The notes: generated from the sequence alone by a model not told the origin. DNA of 64,000 bases from JBAZZQ01 sp041658725 (GCA_041658725.1 JBAZZQ010000009.1:20437-84436); one strand, 5' to 3'; positions 26,631 through 35,419 are shown, numbered from the stretch's first letter. Numbers and translations are program-made.

Positions 26631-27146
26631 ATGACTGACGAAATTAGTGTTGTCGATATAATAATAACTTGGTTTTTGTTTTGGGTATTAACCTTGACGG
26701 GATTGGCCCTGTTTGCCGGAGTTACTCTGGTTCCGCTTTGGCAGGAACAGACTCAATTGGTTATGGAATATCAGACCGTCAGCCGGCAAGTGGAAGGGAT
26801 ACAGAACCAAGTCGATCAGATCAATGAGCAACGCGAGGCATTATGGGTCGATCCGGCCTATACCGAGCGAATTGCCCGAAATACCCTGAATCTACGGAAA
26901 GTAGGCGAAGAAACCATTTCCATCGAACCACTTTCCGTGGTCTCAGATCAAAATAAGCCGAACGAAGAAAATATTTCTAAAATTGATCTGCCGAAAGATT
27001 TCAGCCAGAAGTGGTGGTATAAACCCTTCCTCGATCAGCAACGGCGGACGTGGTTTTTATATTTGGCCTGCGGATTGGTGGCGGCGGGCCTGGTGATCGC
27101 CATTGCCAGTAAGGACCGACGGATGAGGATGGGCTTTAGGCTTTAG
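26631..27146 (+). CDS. DivIC/FtsB-like membrane protein with a second C-terminal membrane helix
   Basis: The 171-residue protein has a membrane helix (about 10-35), a coiled coil (about 45-75, VSRQVEGIQNQVDQINEQRE) and a segment YTERIARNTLNLRKVGEE that matches the end of the septum-formation-initiator (DivIC/FtsB) domain. Canonical members stop soon after; here about 50 further residues include a second membrane helix (about 140-160). A cell-division role is plausible but not proven. The last codons, MGFRL, read into a GGCTTTAGG repeat. Confidence 0.6.
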   Translation: MTDEISVVDIIITWFLFWVLTLTGLALFAGVTLVPLWQEQTQLVMEYQTVSRQVEGIQNQVDQINEQREALWVDPAYTERIARNTLNLRKVGEETISIEPLSVVSDQNKPNEENISKIDLPKDFSQKWWYKPFLDQQRRTWFLYLACGLVAAGLVIAIASKDRRMRMGFRL

Positions 27147-27164
27147 GCTTTGGACTATGGGCTG
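27129..27164 (+). repeat. GGCTTTAGG-family simple-word repeat
   Basis: Words such as GGGCTTTAGGCTTTAGGCTT run through the stop codon of the DivIC-like gene. Other copies are at 27536-27591, 27686-27778 (translated) and 28659-28687 (translated). Confidence 0.75.
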
Positions 27165-27182
27165 AAGAGTTAAGAAAAAAAA

Positions 27183-27545
27183 ATGAGAGACTATACCAAG
27201 TTACGAACGTTTCATTATGCGGATGCGTTGGCCTTGGATGTTTATAAGGTGACGCGGACGTTTCCCAAGGACGAAATTTTTGGTTTAACTTCGCAGATGC
27301 GACGTGCCGCCTTGTCAGTATCCGCCAATATTGTTGAAGGTTCTTTTCGAGCTGGAGAAGCAGAATATTTAAATTTCCTTAATATCTCGTTAGGATCGGC
27401 TGGGGAATTGGGGTATTTCATCACTTTTGCCGAAAAATTAAATTATCTTAGCCAGGAAAATGCACGTCAATTGTACGAAAAATATGAAATCTGCACAAAA
27501 TCTCTTCAAGCACTTATTTCTTCTTTGCGGAAGAGCAGGCTTTAG
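27183..27545 (+). CDS. Four-helix-bundle protein (23S rRNA intervening-sequence protein family)
   Basis: The 120-residue protein has the family pattern DALALDVYKVTRTFPKDEIFGLTSQMRRAALSVSANIVEGS and the later FLNISLGSAGELGYFI and YEICTKSLQALISSL. Members form pentameric helical bundles and are often encoded inside 23S rRNA intervening sequences or near repeats. Their function is unknown. The gene is flanked on both sides by GGCTTTAGG repeats, which fits the known tendency of the family to travel with mobile or repeated DNA. Confidence 0.88.
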   Translation: MRDYTKLRTFHYADALALDVYKVTRTFPKDEIFGLTSQMRRAALSVSANIVEGSFRAGEAEYLNFLNISLGSAGELGYFITFAEKLNYLSQENARQLYEKYEICTKSLQALISSLRKSRL

Positions 27546-27591
27546 ACTTTGGGCTTTAGACTTTAGACCAGAGCCAAAAGCCCAAAGCCTC
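27536..27591. repeat. GGCTTTAGA-family repeat with inverse copy
   Basis: GGCTTTAGACTTTGGGCTTTAG words (from 27538) are followed by the inverse AGCCAAAAGCCCAAAGCC, making an imperfect inverted repeat. It includes the stop region of the four-helix-bundle gene. Confidence 0.7.
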
Positions 27592-27666
27592 TTTCTTGAC
27601 TTTGGCCGTATAATCTGATGGAAGAAAAAGTTTCGAGTCTCGCGTTATAAACCGAAAAATATAAAA

Positions 27667-28560
27667 ATGAAGAAGAATGAAAAATACAAAACCAGGCTCT
27701 GGGCTCTGGACTCTGGCCTTTGGCCTAAAGACCGAAGCGGGCTCTGGACTAAAGCCAAAAGCCTAAAGCCCAAAGCCCTTTCTTTTTCTCTGGCTGAACT
27801 GATGATCGCTATCGGAATTCTGGGGATCGGAATGATGATCATCGCCGGAGCGTTTCCGGTAGCCCTGGACCAGTCGCGGCAAGCGATGGAACTGTCCACA
27901 AGTCAGATGGTGCTTAATGAGGCGGTGAATAATCTTAAAACGCAGGTCCAATGGACGGAATTGGAACGATATATAGATAATTCAACAACTGGGGGAGCAT
28001 CCTATCCACAATACCAGCTCAGCCCATCGGGAACCACAAATCCCATCTGCCTTCTGTCTTTTGACCAAGTCGATTCCGATCTATCAGGGCCACTTGATTA
28101 CTTTTCAACGGCCGCCGACAACCATACATGTATCTATTCCGGAGACAATACCAGCACCTACGGCTGGGTGGCGGCGGTGCAGAAGATTGGGAATCAATGT
28201 TATAAGTTCTGGATTTTCGTGGTAAGGGAACCGACCGGGTTAATAAATTCGTCGAACAAGTATATTTTTAACTTGCATAAATACCAAGATAATTTAACCA
28301 GCACTTCTCCCCCCCCTTCGAAGGCTTCCCTCACAATCAACACCGGCAACAACGATGATGCCCCGCAAAGAGGAATGCAATTATTGGCGGATGATGGAAA
28401 TTTATATACTGTCAAAGATGTCGTGTTGAATTCAGGGACTACTTATAATTTGATGTTGGATAGACAGATTACTGGTCCCCTTTATGTCGCATACGTCAAA
28501 GGAGCAAAAACCCGCAAGAATCCGGTGATAGCGGTATTCCAGACGGTAATTGTGTATTGA
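27667..28560 (+). CDS. Pseudopilin with prepilin-type leader (GspI/PilV-like)
   Basis: The 297-residue protein has a long leader ending near S39, then FSLAELMIAIGILGIGMMI with the invariant Glu at mature position 5 (E44), the hallmark of a type IV prepilin cleavage site. The leader (from about residue 10 on) is encoded by 27686-27778, a GGCTTTAGG-type repeat. The first in-frame ATG after it is inside the hydrophobic helix, so translation must pass through the repeat. The mature domain carries four D-N-x-S/T motifs. It is the first of three consecutive pseudopilin genes and probably belongs to a type II secretion or pilus-like assembly. Confidence 0.82.
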   Translation: MKKNEKYKTRLWALDSGLWPKDRSGLWTKAKSLKPKALSFSLAELMIAIGILGIGMMIIAGAFPVALDQSRQAMELSTSQMVLNEAVNNLKTQVQWTELERYIDNSTTGGASYPQYQLSPSGTTNPICLLSFDQVDSDLSGPLDYFSTAADNHTCIYSGDNTSTYGWVAAVQKIGNQCYKFWIFVVREPTGLINSSNKYIFNLHKYQDNLTSTSPPPSKASLTINTGNNDDAPQRGMQLLADDGNLYTVKDVVLNSGTTYNLMLDRQITGPLYVAYVKGAKTRKNPVIAVFQTVIVY

Positions 28561-28577
28561 ATAGAAAGAATACAGAT

Positions 28578-29789
28578 ATGAACCACAGAGAACGCAAAGA
28601 TCACAGAGATAAATATTTTAAAGTTTCTTTCTCTGCGCCCTCTGCGAACTCTGTGGTTAAAGCCCAAAGCTTAAAGCCCAAAGCTTGTCCCTTGGCCCCC
28701 GCCTTTACCATGATCGAACTGATGGTGGCCACGCTGGTTCTGATTCTCATTCTGGGAATTACTGCCTCGATTTATAAATCGGCAGGCGACGCCATGACCT
28801 ATACCAACGCCGCTGTCAACGTGAGCGAAGATACCAATACCCTGGTCCGGCAATTAGACCTGACATTAAAAAATATTTATACGGATGGGTATTTGGTCAT
28901 TTACGGGGACAATCTGACCGGCGCTTTAGCCGAAAAAAAGTCAAACGGACAAACCGCGTTTACTATCCCCTGGGCTCGAAGTGATGCGGTTTGTTTTTTC
29001 ACGACGGGGAATTTTAAATCACTGACCAATTCCGGTGTCAGCGCAAATTCCGGCTGGACGTATTTGGGGCATGCCGGTACTATCACACCTTCGACGTATG
29101 GAACCTGGCCTTTTGATACATTGAATCCGTTGACTGTTAATCGTTGGGCTTTGTCGAAATATTTGATTTTGTTTACGCCGGGAATAACACCTATACCGGC
29201 TGGAGCAGATTATCGAGATTGGAGTATAGGCGGCTACACTCCTTTCCTTGCGACGCAGTTGTTGGCTTGTGCAAATGCTCAGGCAGTTCGAGATTGGTTT
29301 TATAAGCATTGGATTAATGACTATTACTACCCTCTGACAGGAGGAACGTGGCCTGACGTTCCATTTTGGGGAACACCTCCAGCCATCAATTTTGACACCG
29401 GACCCACTTTCCCTTACACCCTCTCAAATTGCGGCAGTTTCAAGATTGAATTTGCCATGCCGGCTTCGTTTAATAATGCCGCCGACTCCAACAGCCAGCC
29501 GGAAATTGACTCTGTGAGCGGTCAAATCCGTTGGCGTGATGCCTTAACTCCTGGAGCAAATTTTGGCGATGCCGCCGGCAATGTCAACGCAGGCGATGTA
29601 ACAGCAGGATCACGAACCGGAGATGGAATTGTTATCTTCGGCCCCAATGACCCGTGGCCGTTGTTTATCCGGTTCACGCTGCGGAAATACGATGAAAATC
29701 TTTCGCTGACCAGCGAAGACCCTGCCTACAATGTCAGACACGGCGGACAAACCGTCGAATATATCTATAAATTGCCGGCAAAACAATAA
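28578..29789 (+). CDS. Pseudopilin with prepilin-type leader (GspJ-like)
   Basis: The product has 403 residues from ATG 28578. The prepilin motif is APA-FTMIELMVATLVLILILGI with Glu at mature position 5. Residues 1-40 come from an ACAGAGAACGC-family repeat (28581-28658) and an AAAGCCCAAAGC repeat (28659-28687). Possible starts are TTG 28557 (overlapping the previous stop), ATG 28578, or a TTG eight bases after the repeats that would give a very short leader (PAFTMIEL directly after the initiator and Ala). The long mature domain follows. It overlaps or abuts the preceding pseudopilin and probably shares its transcript. Confidence 0.78.
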   Translation: MNHRERKDHRDKYFKVSFSAPSANSVVKAQSLKPKACPLAPAFTMIELMVATLVLILILGITASIYKSAGDAMTYTNAAVNVSEDTNTLVRQLDLTLKNIYTDGYLVIYGDNLTGALAEKKSNGQTAFTIPWARSDAVCFFTTGNFKSLTNSGVSANSGWTYLGHAGTITPSTYGTWPFDTLNPLTVNRWALSKYLILFTPGITPIPAGADYRDWSIGGYTPFLATQLLACANAQAVRDWFYKHWINDYYYPLTGGTWPDVPFWGTPPAINFDTGPTFPYTLSNCGSFKIEFAMPASFNNAADSNSQPEIDSVSGQIRWRDALTPGANFGDAAGNVNAGDVTAGSRTGDGIVIFGPNDPWPLFIRFTLRKYDENLSLTSEDPAYNVRHGGQTVEYIYKLPAKQ

Positions 29790-29798
29790 GATTTTTTT

Positions 29799-29951
29799 TA
29801 ACCGCAGAGAGCGCAGAGGACACAGAGAAAGAAAATTTTTATTTAATCTCCCTCTGTGATCTTTGTGATCTCTGTGGTTAGAGAAGAAATCAGACTTTTT
29901 TAACCGCAAAGGCTTGTCCTCGACCTGATCGGGGACCGCAAAGTTTGCAAA
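29799..29951. repeat. AACCGCAGAGAGCGCAGAG inverted repeat and decayed second copy
   Basis: An element at 29799-29880 begins AACCGCAGAGAGCGCAGAGG and ends with the inverse TCTGTGGTT. A second, decayed copy at 29900-29951 (AACCGCAAAGGC ... GGGACCGCAAAGTTTGCAAAG) includes an unrelated insert. The rest of the 260-bp gap holds an AGTAGACAAGTAG fragment at 30010-30040 and no gene. Confidence 0.8.
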
Positions 29952-30049
29952 GATAGCTCTTTTATAAATCTTCCCTTTTGAGGACTTCCCGCCGCACGTA
30001 TAATGAGGCAGTAGACAAGTAGTCGAGTAGAACAGACGAGGGCAGAAAA

Positions 30050-33007
30050 ATGCAAACCGCAAATATTCAAAAACAAACTAACCCGAAACTCGAAACCCGA
30101 AACTCGAAACGGGCTTGCCGAAACCCGAAACTTTTTCGGAAAGGCACTGCCCTGGTATTGGTCGTGGTTTTACTGGCCTTACTAGCCATCATGGGTTCGA
30201 CGTTTGTCATCATGTCGAGAATTACGCTGCAAACGGCAAAGAATTTGGTCGGCGGAACGGGCGAAGGGCCACCTACTGATAGAGAAATGGATGCCGCAAC
30301 GGATACCGTGATTGCGACGATCAAATCCAGGTTGGCGGAAGGGTTATGGGGAACTCCAGACAATGTTTCCGGTGATGCATCCCGACAAAATTATCTTCGA
30401 TTATTGGGAATGCCCGATAATGCTTCTGGAGTAACACAATTACCACCCGACAATATGAGCAATCAGCCGTGGGATGCGCCTTTTACCGGAGGAACAGCGA
30501 CTTTTCGTTATTACGATGGAACGAACTGGCAGGAAAAAAGCAATGTCAACGTTACAGGCAATCCGTGGCTGGCGGATATTACGATTGGTTCTGGCAGTCA
30601 AATAACAAATTTGGATAACGCAACTCAACTGTTGTATTCCGCCGCCAATGCCAATGCCAATGCCTCTGGCGGAGATAACAATGGAGATCACACCATCAAT
30701 AGCCTCGACAACGACAGTACATGGATGCAACTACCTCTGACAAACGGTGGAACCACATATTATGCGGCGGTTCGGATTGTTGATACATGCGGAATGGTAA
30801 ATATAAACACTGCGTGGACTAATTTGAATGACCCTAACACTCTGGGGCAATTTTTGTCTAATGTCGGGTTATATGGTTCGGGGTTTAATCTGGCGCAAGC
30901 GACATGGTCTTTTCTGCCGGGCAGGACTACGGCAACCCCCACATACGATAATTTTACGGATTTCCAGAATCGTTACGTTTTCCGGATAGAGAATCCGGAT
31001 TGGGCTAAGCTTCCCACCACTTTTGTACCATTTGATGTTTCAGATGAAATGGAACTGCGATATCAGTGGGCGTGGCCGGGTATGGGTTATAAACCTGCAC
31101 CAAACGGAAGCGCAGGGTTGCGCAGCCAGCTTGAAACCTATTGGCCTGTGGATGGCGATAATAATACCAGCAATGACAATACAACGGTCGTCGATGATAA
31201 TGCGACGTTGCTCCGCCGGCAGCATCTAACGGCATATAGTTTTTCACGTCATGTCCGAAGTGAAGGAACCCTTGCGCCTGCTTTAGATACCAGGCTTCCC
31301 GGCGTTTACAATTTGCAAAATACCATCAAAGATTTAGTCGGTGTTGTCAGATTTGGTTCGGCTTATCCGCTTCAAGACCAGGACCGTTTGAAATATTTCG
31401 TCAAATGTATTTATGATGCGTTTAATGCTGATAACACAACCACCAATTATGCGGATGGTCTTGCCGATGCGAATTATCACACATGGCAATATTTGGCGAA
31501 TTTGGTAAATTACCTGGATTTTCAGGAAGGACCGATTGCGCTCGACACAACCACCGGGGCGAACAATTTAGCAGGAATCCTGGGGCTTAATCAAGCCGGT
31601 AATACCGGAAGCGCTCTGATTTACGGATTAAAGGAGCATGCCGCTATCACCGAGGTCGTAGTGACCTGTAAAGACGTTGACAATAACACCCCTAGCAAAT
31701 TCATATACACCTATTCGGTTAGCGTTGAGGTTGGGAATCCGTGGGGAATGGTAATTCATAGACCTAGTAAAGTTTATATCGAGGCACTACCTACCGATAA
31801 TTCAACACCGTTAAAGGAATCCTTGTCTTTTACCGGGACTCTTGGCGAAAACTTTGATAACAGTACCGGTTTTTCACAAAAGGAAAGCACCGGAACATTT
31901 ATATTGGATAACAGCACAGGATCGGTTCCGAAGGTCAATATCCGCGCAATTTCCTACTATCCGGATAATTTGACAGAGGTTCCTGAGGATGTTTTTATCC
32001 AAGATGCTATTGATCCACCAACGGTTAAGGATGAGACGGTTTCTGCGCAACGAAAAACTAATTCGGCAGAAAAATTTAAAGCACTCATCAATAAGCAAGA
32101 AATTATTATAAATGGCGCAACTTTGGGACTACCCAATACAGGTGTAACTATTTCAGACAACTGTTCCGGTTATGCAACGGCAAGAACAGATAATTCGACG
32201 GCGGATACCTGGATTGATAACACTACTGCGGAATTATGGGATAATGTAACTCTGGGAAGCACTACCTATTATTTTGGCAAGCTGCGAAATCTTTCGGATT
32301 TAGCCGCGGTACCGTATGTGGGATATACCCTTTCGGGAACCACACCGATTGGGGTGAGTCAACTACTTCGATTTCCAGACAATACAATTCATTTTAATTT
32401 TGTCGAAGGCGGGATAGACAATGCCACGAGAGGAAAAGGCGGGGTATTCCGGGACAAAATAGCCGAATCGTTTAAGCTATTGGACCGAACGGACGATAAT
32501 TCGACATCGGTAACAAGTGCGGATTATTTGAATCGGATGAGACTGCCGGGATTGATTAACGTCAATACCGCGCCCCGCGAGGTTTTACGGGCATTGCATC
32601 CTTTGTTAGACAATGATACCGCAACTGCTATTATTGCCAATCGCGCCATTCAGCCTTATAGAAGCGTGGGAGAAGTGCTGGAAAGGAATCCACTACTTAG
32701 GCCAGCGACAGGACAAAATTTCTTTATTCAACAAATAACGGACTCTAATTATAACGTTGTTCAGAATGCGACAAAATGGACTAGGATTGCGAATTTGATT
32801 ACGGTTCGGTCGGATACGTTTCTGGCGTATGTTCTGGTTGCGGCTTGGAATAATGGACAAATGGTTTCTCAGCGTCGGGAAATGGTTTTGTTTGACCGGT
32901 CGCTTTGTAATCAGCCGCCGTTGCAATGGAATAGCACCTCCAGTCAGTGGGAACCCAATCCGAAATATGTGGCTCCGAAGGTGGTGGCGAGGCAGGTTGT
33001 GGAATAA
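30050..33007 (+). CDS. Very large GspK-like minor pseudopilin
   Basis: The 985-residue protein is about three times the usual length of GspK. The leader ends RKG-TALVLVVVLLALLAIMGSTF, the GspK-type cleavage site. Near the C-terminus LPGLINVNTAPREVLRALHPLL and AIIANRAIQPYRSVGEVLER match the GspK helix-hairpin-helix region. The leader is encoded by a CGAAACCCGAAACTC repeat (30064-30131). The protein has 22 D-N-x-S/T motifs between residues 104 and 857, using varied codons. It would cap a pseudopilus tip in type II secretion. A GAGG ribosome-binding site precedes the ATG, and a terminator follows at 33072. Confidence 0.82.
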   Translation: MQTANIQKQTNPKLETRNSKRACRNPKLFRKGTALVLVVVLLALLAIMGSTFVIMSRITLQTAKNLVGGTGEGPPTDREMDAATDTVIATIKSRLAEGLWGTPDNVSGDASRQNYLRLLGMPDNASGVTQLPPDNMSNQPWDAPFTGGTATFRYYDGTNWQEKSNVNVTGNPWLADITIGSGSQITNLDNATQLLYSAANANANASGGDNNGDHTINSLDNDSTWMQLPLTNGGTTYYAAVRIVDTCGMVNINTAWTNLNDPNTLGQFLSNVGLYGSGFNLAQATWSFLPGRTTATPTYDNFTDFQNRYVFRIENPDWAKLPTTFVPFDVSDEMELRYQWAWPGMGYKPAPNGSAGLRSQLETYWPVDGDNNTSNDNTTVVDDNATLLRRQHLTAYSFSRHVRSEGTLAPALDTRLPGVYNLQNTIKDLVGVVRFGSAYPLQDQDRLKYFVKCIYDAFNADNTTTNYADGLADANYHTWQYLANLVNYLDFQEGPIALDTTTGANNLAGILGLNQAGNTGSALIYGLKEHAAITEVVVTCKDVDNNTPSKFIYTYSVSVEVGNPWGMVIHRPSKVYIEALPTDNSTPLKESLSFTGTLGENFDNSTGFSQKESTGTFILDNSTGSVPKVNIRAISYYPDNLTEVPEDVFIQDAIDPPTVKDETVSAQRKTNSAEKFKALINKQEIIINGATLGLPNTGVTISDNCSGYATARTDNSTADTWIDNTTAELWDNVTLGSTTYYFGKLRNLSDLAAVPYVGYTLSGTTPIGVSQLLRFPDNTIHFNFVEGGIDNATRGKGGVFRDKIAESFKLLDRTDDNSTSVTSADYLNRMRLPGLINVNTAPREVLRALHPLLDNDTATAIIANRAIQPYRSVGEVLERNPLLRPATGQNFFIQQITDSNYNVVQNATKWTRIANLITVRSDTFLAYVLVAAWNNGQMVSQRREMVLFDRSLCNQPPLQWNSTSSQWEPNPKYVAPKVVARQVVE

Positions 33008-33071
33008 TAGTTTCGAGTTTCGGGTTTCGGGTTGGAAGAAAGTAGACGAGTAGACGAGTAGATAAGAAAAT

Positions 33072-33105
33072 AAAAAGGACACTTGAGGGAGGGTGTCCTT
33101 TTTTT
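33072..33105 (+). terminator. Rho-independent terminator after the pseudopilin cluster
   Basis: AAAAAGGACAC (33072-33082) pairs with GTGTCCTTTTT (33093-33103) around a 10-base loop, and the T-run continues to 33105. It lies 65 bases after the GspK-like gene; the intervening bases hold CGAGTTTCGGG and AGTAGACGAG repeat words. Confidence 0.88.
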
Positions 33106-33108
33106 GTG

Positions 33109-33222
33109 ACCGTTCAGCGCTCACTCCGTCATTGCGAGCGCAGCGAAGCAATCCCATTATGACGTGATTGGCAAAGGAGCGAGATTGCTTCGCTGCGCTC
33201 GCAATGACAGTGCCTGAACGGT
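33109..33222. repeat. CATTGCGAG-family inverted-repeat element, copy B
   Basis: Ends ACCGTTCAG (33109-33117) and CTGAACGGT (33214-33222) enclose perfect 24-bp inverted arms at 33130-33153 and 33183-33206 (CATTGCGAGCGCAG... against ...CTGCGCTCGCAATG). The rest of the gap to hisF (33223-33342) contains no recognised feature other than the hisF ribosome-binding site. Confidence 0.92.
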
Positions 33223-33342
33223 TTCGTCTACTTCCTCATTATCTTTAATAAGTGCTTTACATTATTGTGTCGGGGGGTTAAAATCGATGGGTTACATGGC
33301 TTTTGATGAAGAGACCCAAGCCAGCGATAGGAGCATGCCGAA

Positions 33343-34110
33343 GTGCTAGCCCGAAGAATTATACCATGCCTTGATGTGAACAAAGGCCGCGTTGTTAAGG
33401 GAGTGAATTTCCTGGACCTTCGCGATGCCGGCGATCCTGTGGAAATCTCCCGCCGTTATGAAGAAGCGGGGGCGGATGAACTCATATTTTTGGATATTAC
33501 AGCCAGCCATGAGGGTCGGAAGATCATTTTTGAGGTGGTTCAGGCGACGGCGGAGCAGGTGTTTATGCCGCTGACGGTGGGCGGAGGGATCGGGTCGCTG
33601 GAGGATATACGCAAGTTGCTGGCGGCGGGTGCGGATAAGGTATCGCTGAATACGGCGGCGGTGAAGAATTCGGATTTGATTTCTGAGGCGGCGAGCCGGT
33701 TTGGCCGGCAGTGCATTGTGGTGAATATCGACCCTAAGCGAGTGATGAGGAATGGCAAGGAGTTTTGGGAGGTGTTTATCAACGGCGGCAGGGTGCCGAC
33801 GGGGTTGGAGGCGGTGGCCTGGGCGAAGGAGGCGGAATCGCGAGGTGCGGGTGAGATTGTTTTAACGAGCATGGACGCTGACGGGACGCAGAACGGATAT
33901 GATTTGCCGATGACGCGGGCGGTGAGCGAGGCGGTGAATATTCCGGTGGTGGCCAGCGGTGGAGCGGGAAGTCCGCAACACATTTTGGAGGTGCTGACGG
34001 ACGGCAAAGCCGACGCGGCGCTGGCGGCGAGCATCTTCCATTATGAGAAATATACGATTAAAGAGACGAAGGAACTGCTGGCGAAAAACGGTGTGCCTGT
34101 AAGATTATAG
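33343..34110 (+). CDS. hisF: Imidazole glycerol phosphate synthase cyclase subunit HisF
   Basis: The 255-residue TIM barrel converts PRFAR plus ammonia to imidazole glycerol phosphate and AICAR in histidine synthesis. The catalytic Asp11 is in IIPCLDVNKGRVVKG and the second catalytic Asp is in VVNIDPKR. TVGGGIGS and VVASGGAGSP are phosphate-binding loops. The start is GTG 33343 with AGGAG ten bases upstream. No other his gene is present, and it is isolated between repeats beside the pilT gene. Confidence 0.96.
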   Translation: MLARRIIPCLDVNKGRVVKGVNFLDLRDAGDPVEISRRYEEAGADELIFLDITASHEGRKIIFEVVQATAEQVFMPLTVGGGIGSLEDIRKLLAAGADKVSLNTAAVKNSDLISEAASRFGRQCIVVNIDPKRVMRNGKEFWEVFINGGRVPTGLEAVAWAKEAESRGAGEIVLTSMDADGTQNGYDLPMTRAVSEAVNIPVVASGGAGSPQHILEVLTDGKADAALAASIFHYEKYTIKETKELLAKNGVPVRL

Positions 34111-34117
34111 AAATTTT

Positions 34118-34211
34118 AAACCACAGAGAACACAAAGAGCACAGAGAAGAAATGTTGTTAAAGATTAAAATTAAAAATTCTTTCTCTGCGTTCTCTGCGA
34201 CCTCTGTGGTT
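34118..34211. repeat. AACCACAGAGAAC inverted repeat
   Basis: Begins AACCACAGAGAACACAAAGA and ends TCTGCGACCTCTGTGGTT, separated by an A+T-rich centre. It is the same family as 28581-28658 and 29799-29880, and fills the gap between hisF and the pilT gene. Confidence 0.88.
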
Positions 34212-34237
34212 CAAAATCAGAATTGAGGAGTTGGTCG

Positions 34238-35392
34238 ATGGCGAATGGTGATTTATCTTTGAATGACGGTGGACAGCGAACGGGCGACGGGTCGGCTGGC
34301 GAGGCGAAGATTCTTTCGCTTTTCAAGGCGGTGATCAAGCTGGATGGGTCGGATTTGCATTTGAAGTCGGGGTCAAAGCCGCGGGTGCGGATCGGCGGGA
34401 TTATCAAAATGATTAACTCCGAGCCGATCTCGAATGAGCAGCTTTTGGAGATGGCGTTTGCGATTATGGCGCCCAGCCATAAAGAACAATTCTCGCGGGA
34501 AGGGTCGGCGGATTTTGCGTATGACGTGAAAGGGGAGGATCGATTTCGCGTGAATGTGTTTCAGCAGCGGGGATTGACATCGCTGGCGGCCAGGCGGGTA
34601 ACGCGGAAGATTCCCACCCCGGAACAACTGCACCTGCCGCCGCATCTGATGAAATTATCGGAAATTCGCCAGGGATTGGTTTTGCTTTCGGGGATTACGG
34701 GATCGGGAAAGAGCACGACCATCGCGGCGATGATCGAGCATATCAATATGACGCGGTCTTGCCATATCGTTACGGTTGAGGACCCGATTGAGTATTTGTT
34801 TGAGGACAAAAAAGCATTTATCAACCAGCGGGAAATCGGGATCGATGTTTTGAACTTTCACGACGCGTTAAAATACCTGATGCGTGAGGACCCGGATATC
34901 GTACTGATCGGGGAAATGCGTGACAGGGAGACGTTTGGCGCGGCGTTGCAGGCGGCGGAGACGGGGCATCTGGTGTTCGGGACTATTCACGGTTCGACGA
35001 CGGCGCAGACGATCACGCGCCTGATGGATTTGTTTTCAGCGGAAGAGAGGAATTTGGTTCGTCAGTCGCTGGTGTTCAACCTGCGCGCGATTATTACTCA
35101 AAAGCTGCTGCCGAGTATTTTGGAGGGCGTGGCCCGGGTTCCGTCGGTGGAGATCATGATAAGCAACCCGATGATCAAGAAATTGATCGAAGAGGCTCGG
35201 GAGACGGAAATTAATTCGGTACTCAAGGGTTGTTATAGCGAAGGAATGCAGGATTTCACGGAGTCGCTGCGGCAGTTGGTAGAGAAGGAGTGGATCGAAG
35301 TGGAGTTGGCGTATGAAGTCGCCCCGAACCCGGAAGAGCTGAAGATGCGTTTGCGGGGCATCGCGTCGAGCAAGACGGGAATTCTGGGATAA
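34238..35392 (+). CDS. pilT: PilT-type twitching/retraction ATPase
   Basis: The 384-residue ATPase has Walker A GITGSGKSTTIAAM, the Asp box and the Walker B region PDIVLIGEMRDRETFGAALQAAETGHLVFGTIH with all acidic and His residues, and the PilT-like LMDLFSAEERNLVRQSL. It hydrolyses ATP to disassemble or power pilus-like filaments at the inner membrane. The start is ATG 34238, with GAGGAG eight bases upstream; the TTG at 34223 is inside the ribosome-binding region. The next gene, 27 bases downstream, is a GspE-like protein without ATPase residues, so this may be the working motor of the pair. Confidence 0.93.
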   Translation: MANGDLSLNDGGQRTGDGSAGEAKILSLFKAVIKLDGSDLHLKSGSKPRVRIGGIIKMINSEPISNEQLLEMAFAIMAPSHKEQFSREGSADFAYDVKGEDRFRVNVFQQRGLTSLAARRVTRKIPTPEQLHLPPHLMKLSEIRQGLVLLSGITGSGKSTTIAAMIEHINMTRSCHIVTVEDPIEYLFEDKKAFINQREIGIDVLNFHDALKYLMREDPDIVLIGEMRDRETFGAALQAAETGHLVFGTIHGSTTAQTITRLMDLFSAEERNLVRQSLVFNLRAIITQKLLPSILEGVARVPSVEIMISNPMIKKLIEEARETEINSVLKGCYSEGMQDFTESLRQLVEKEWIEVELAYEVAPNPEELKMRLRGIASSKTGILG

Positions 35393-35419
35393 CGAAATTT
35401 TGGATTATAAGAGGAAAAG

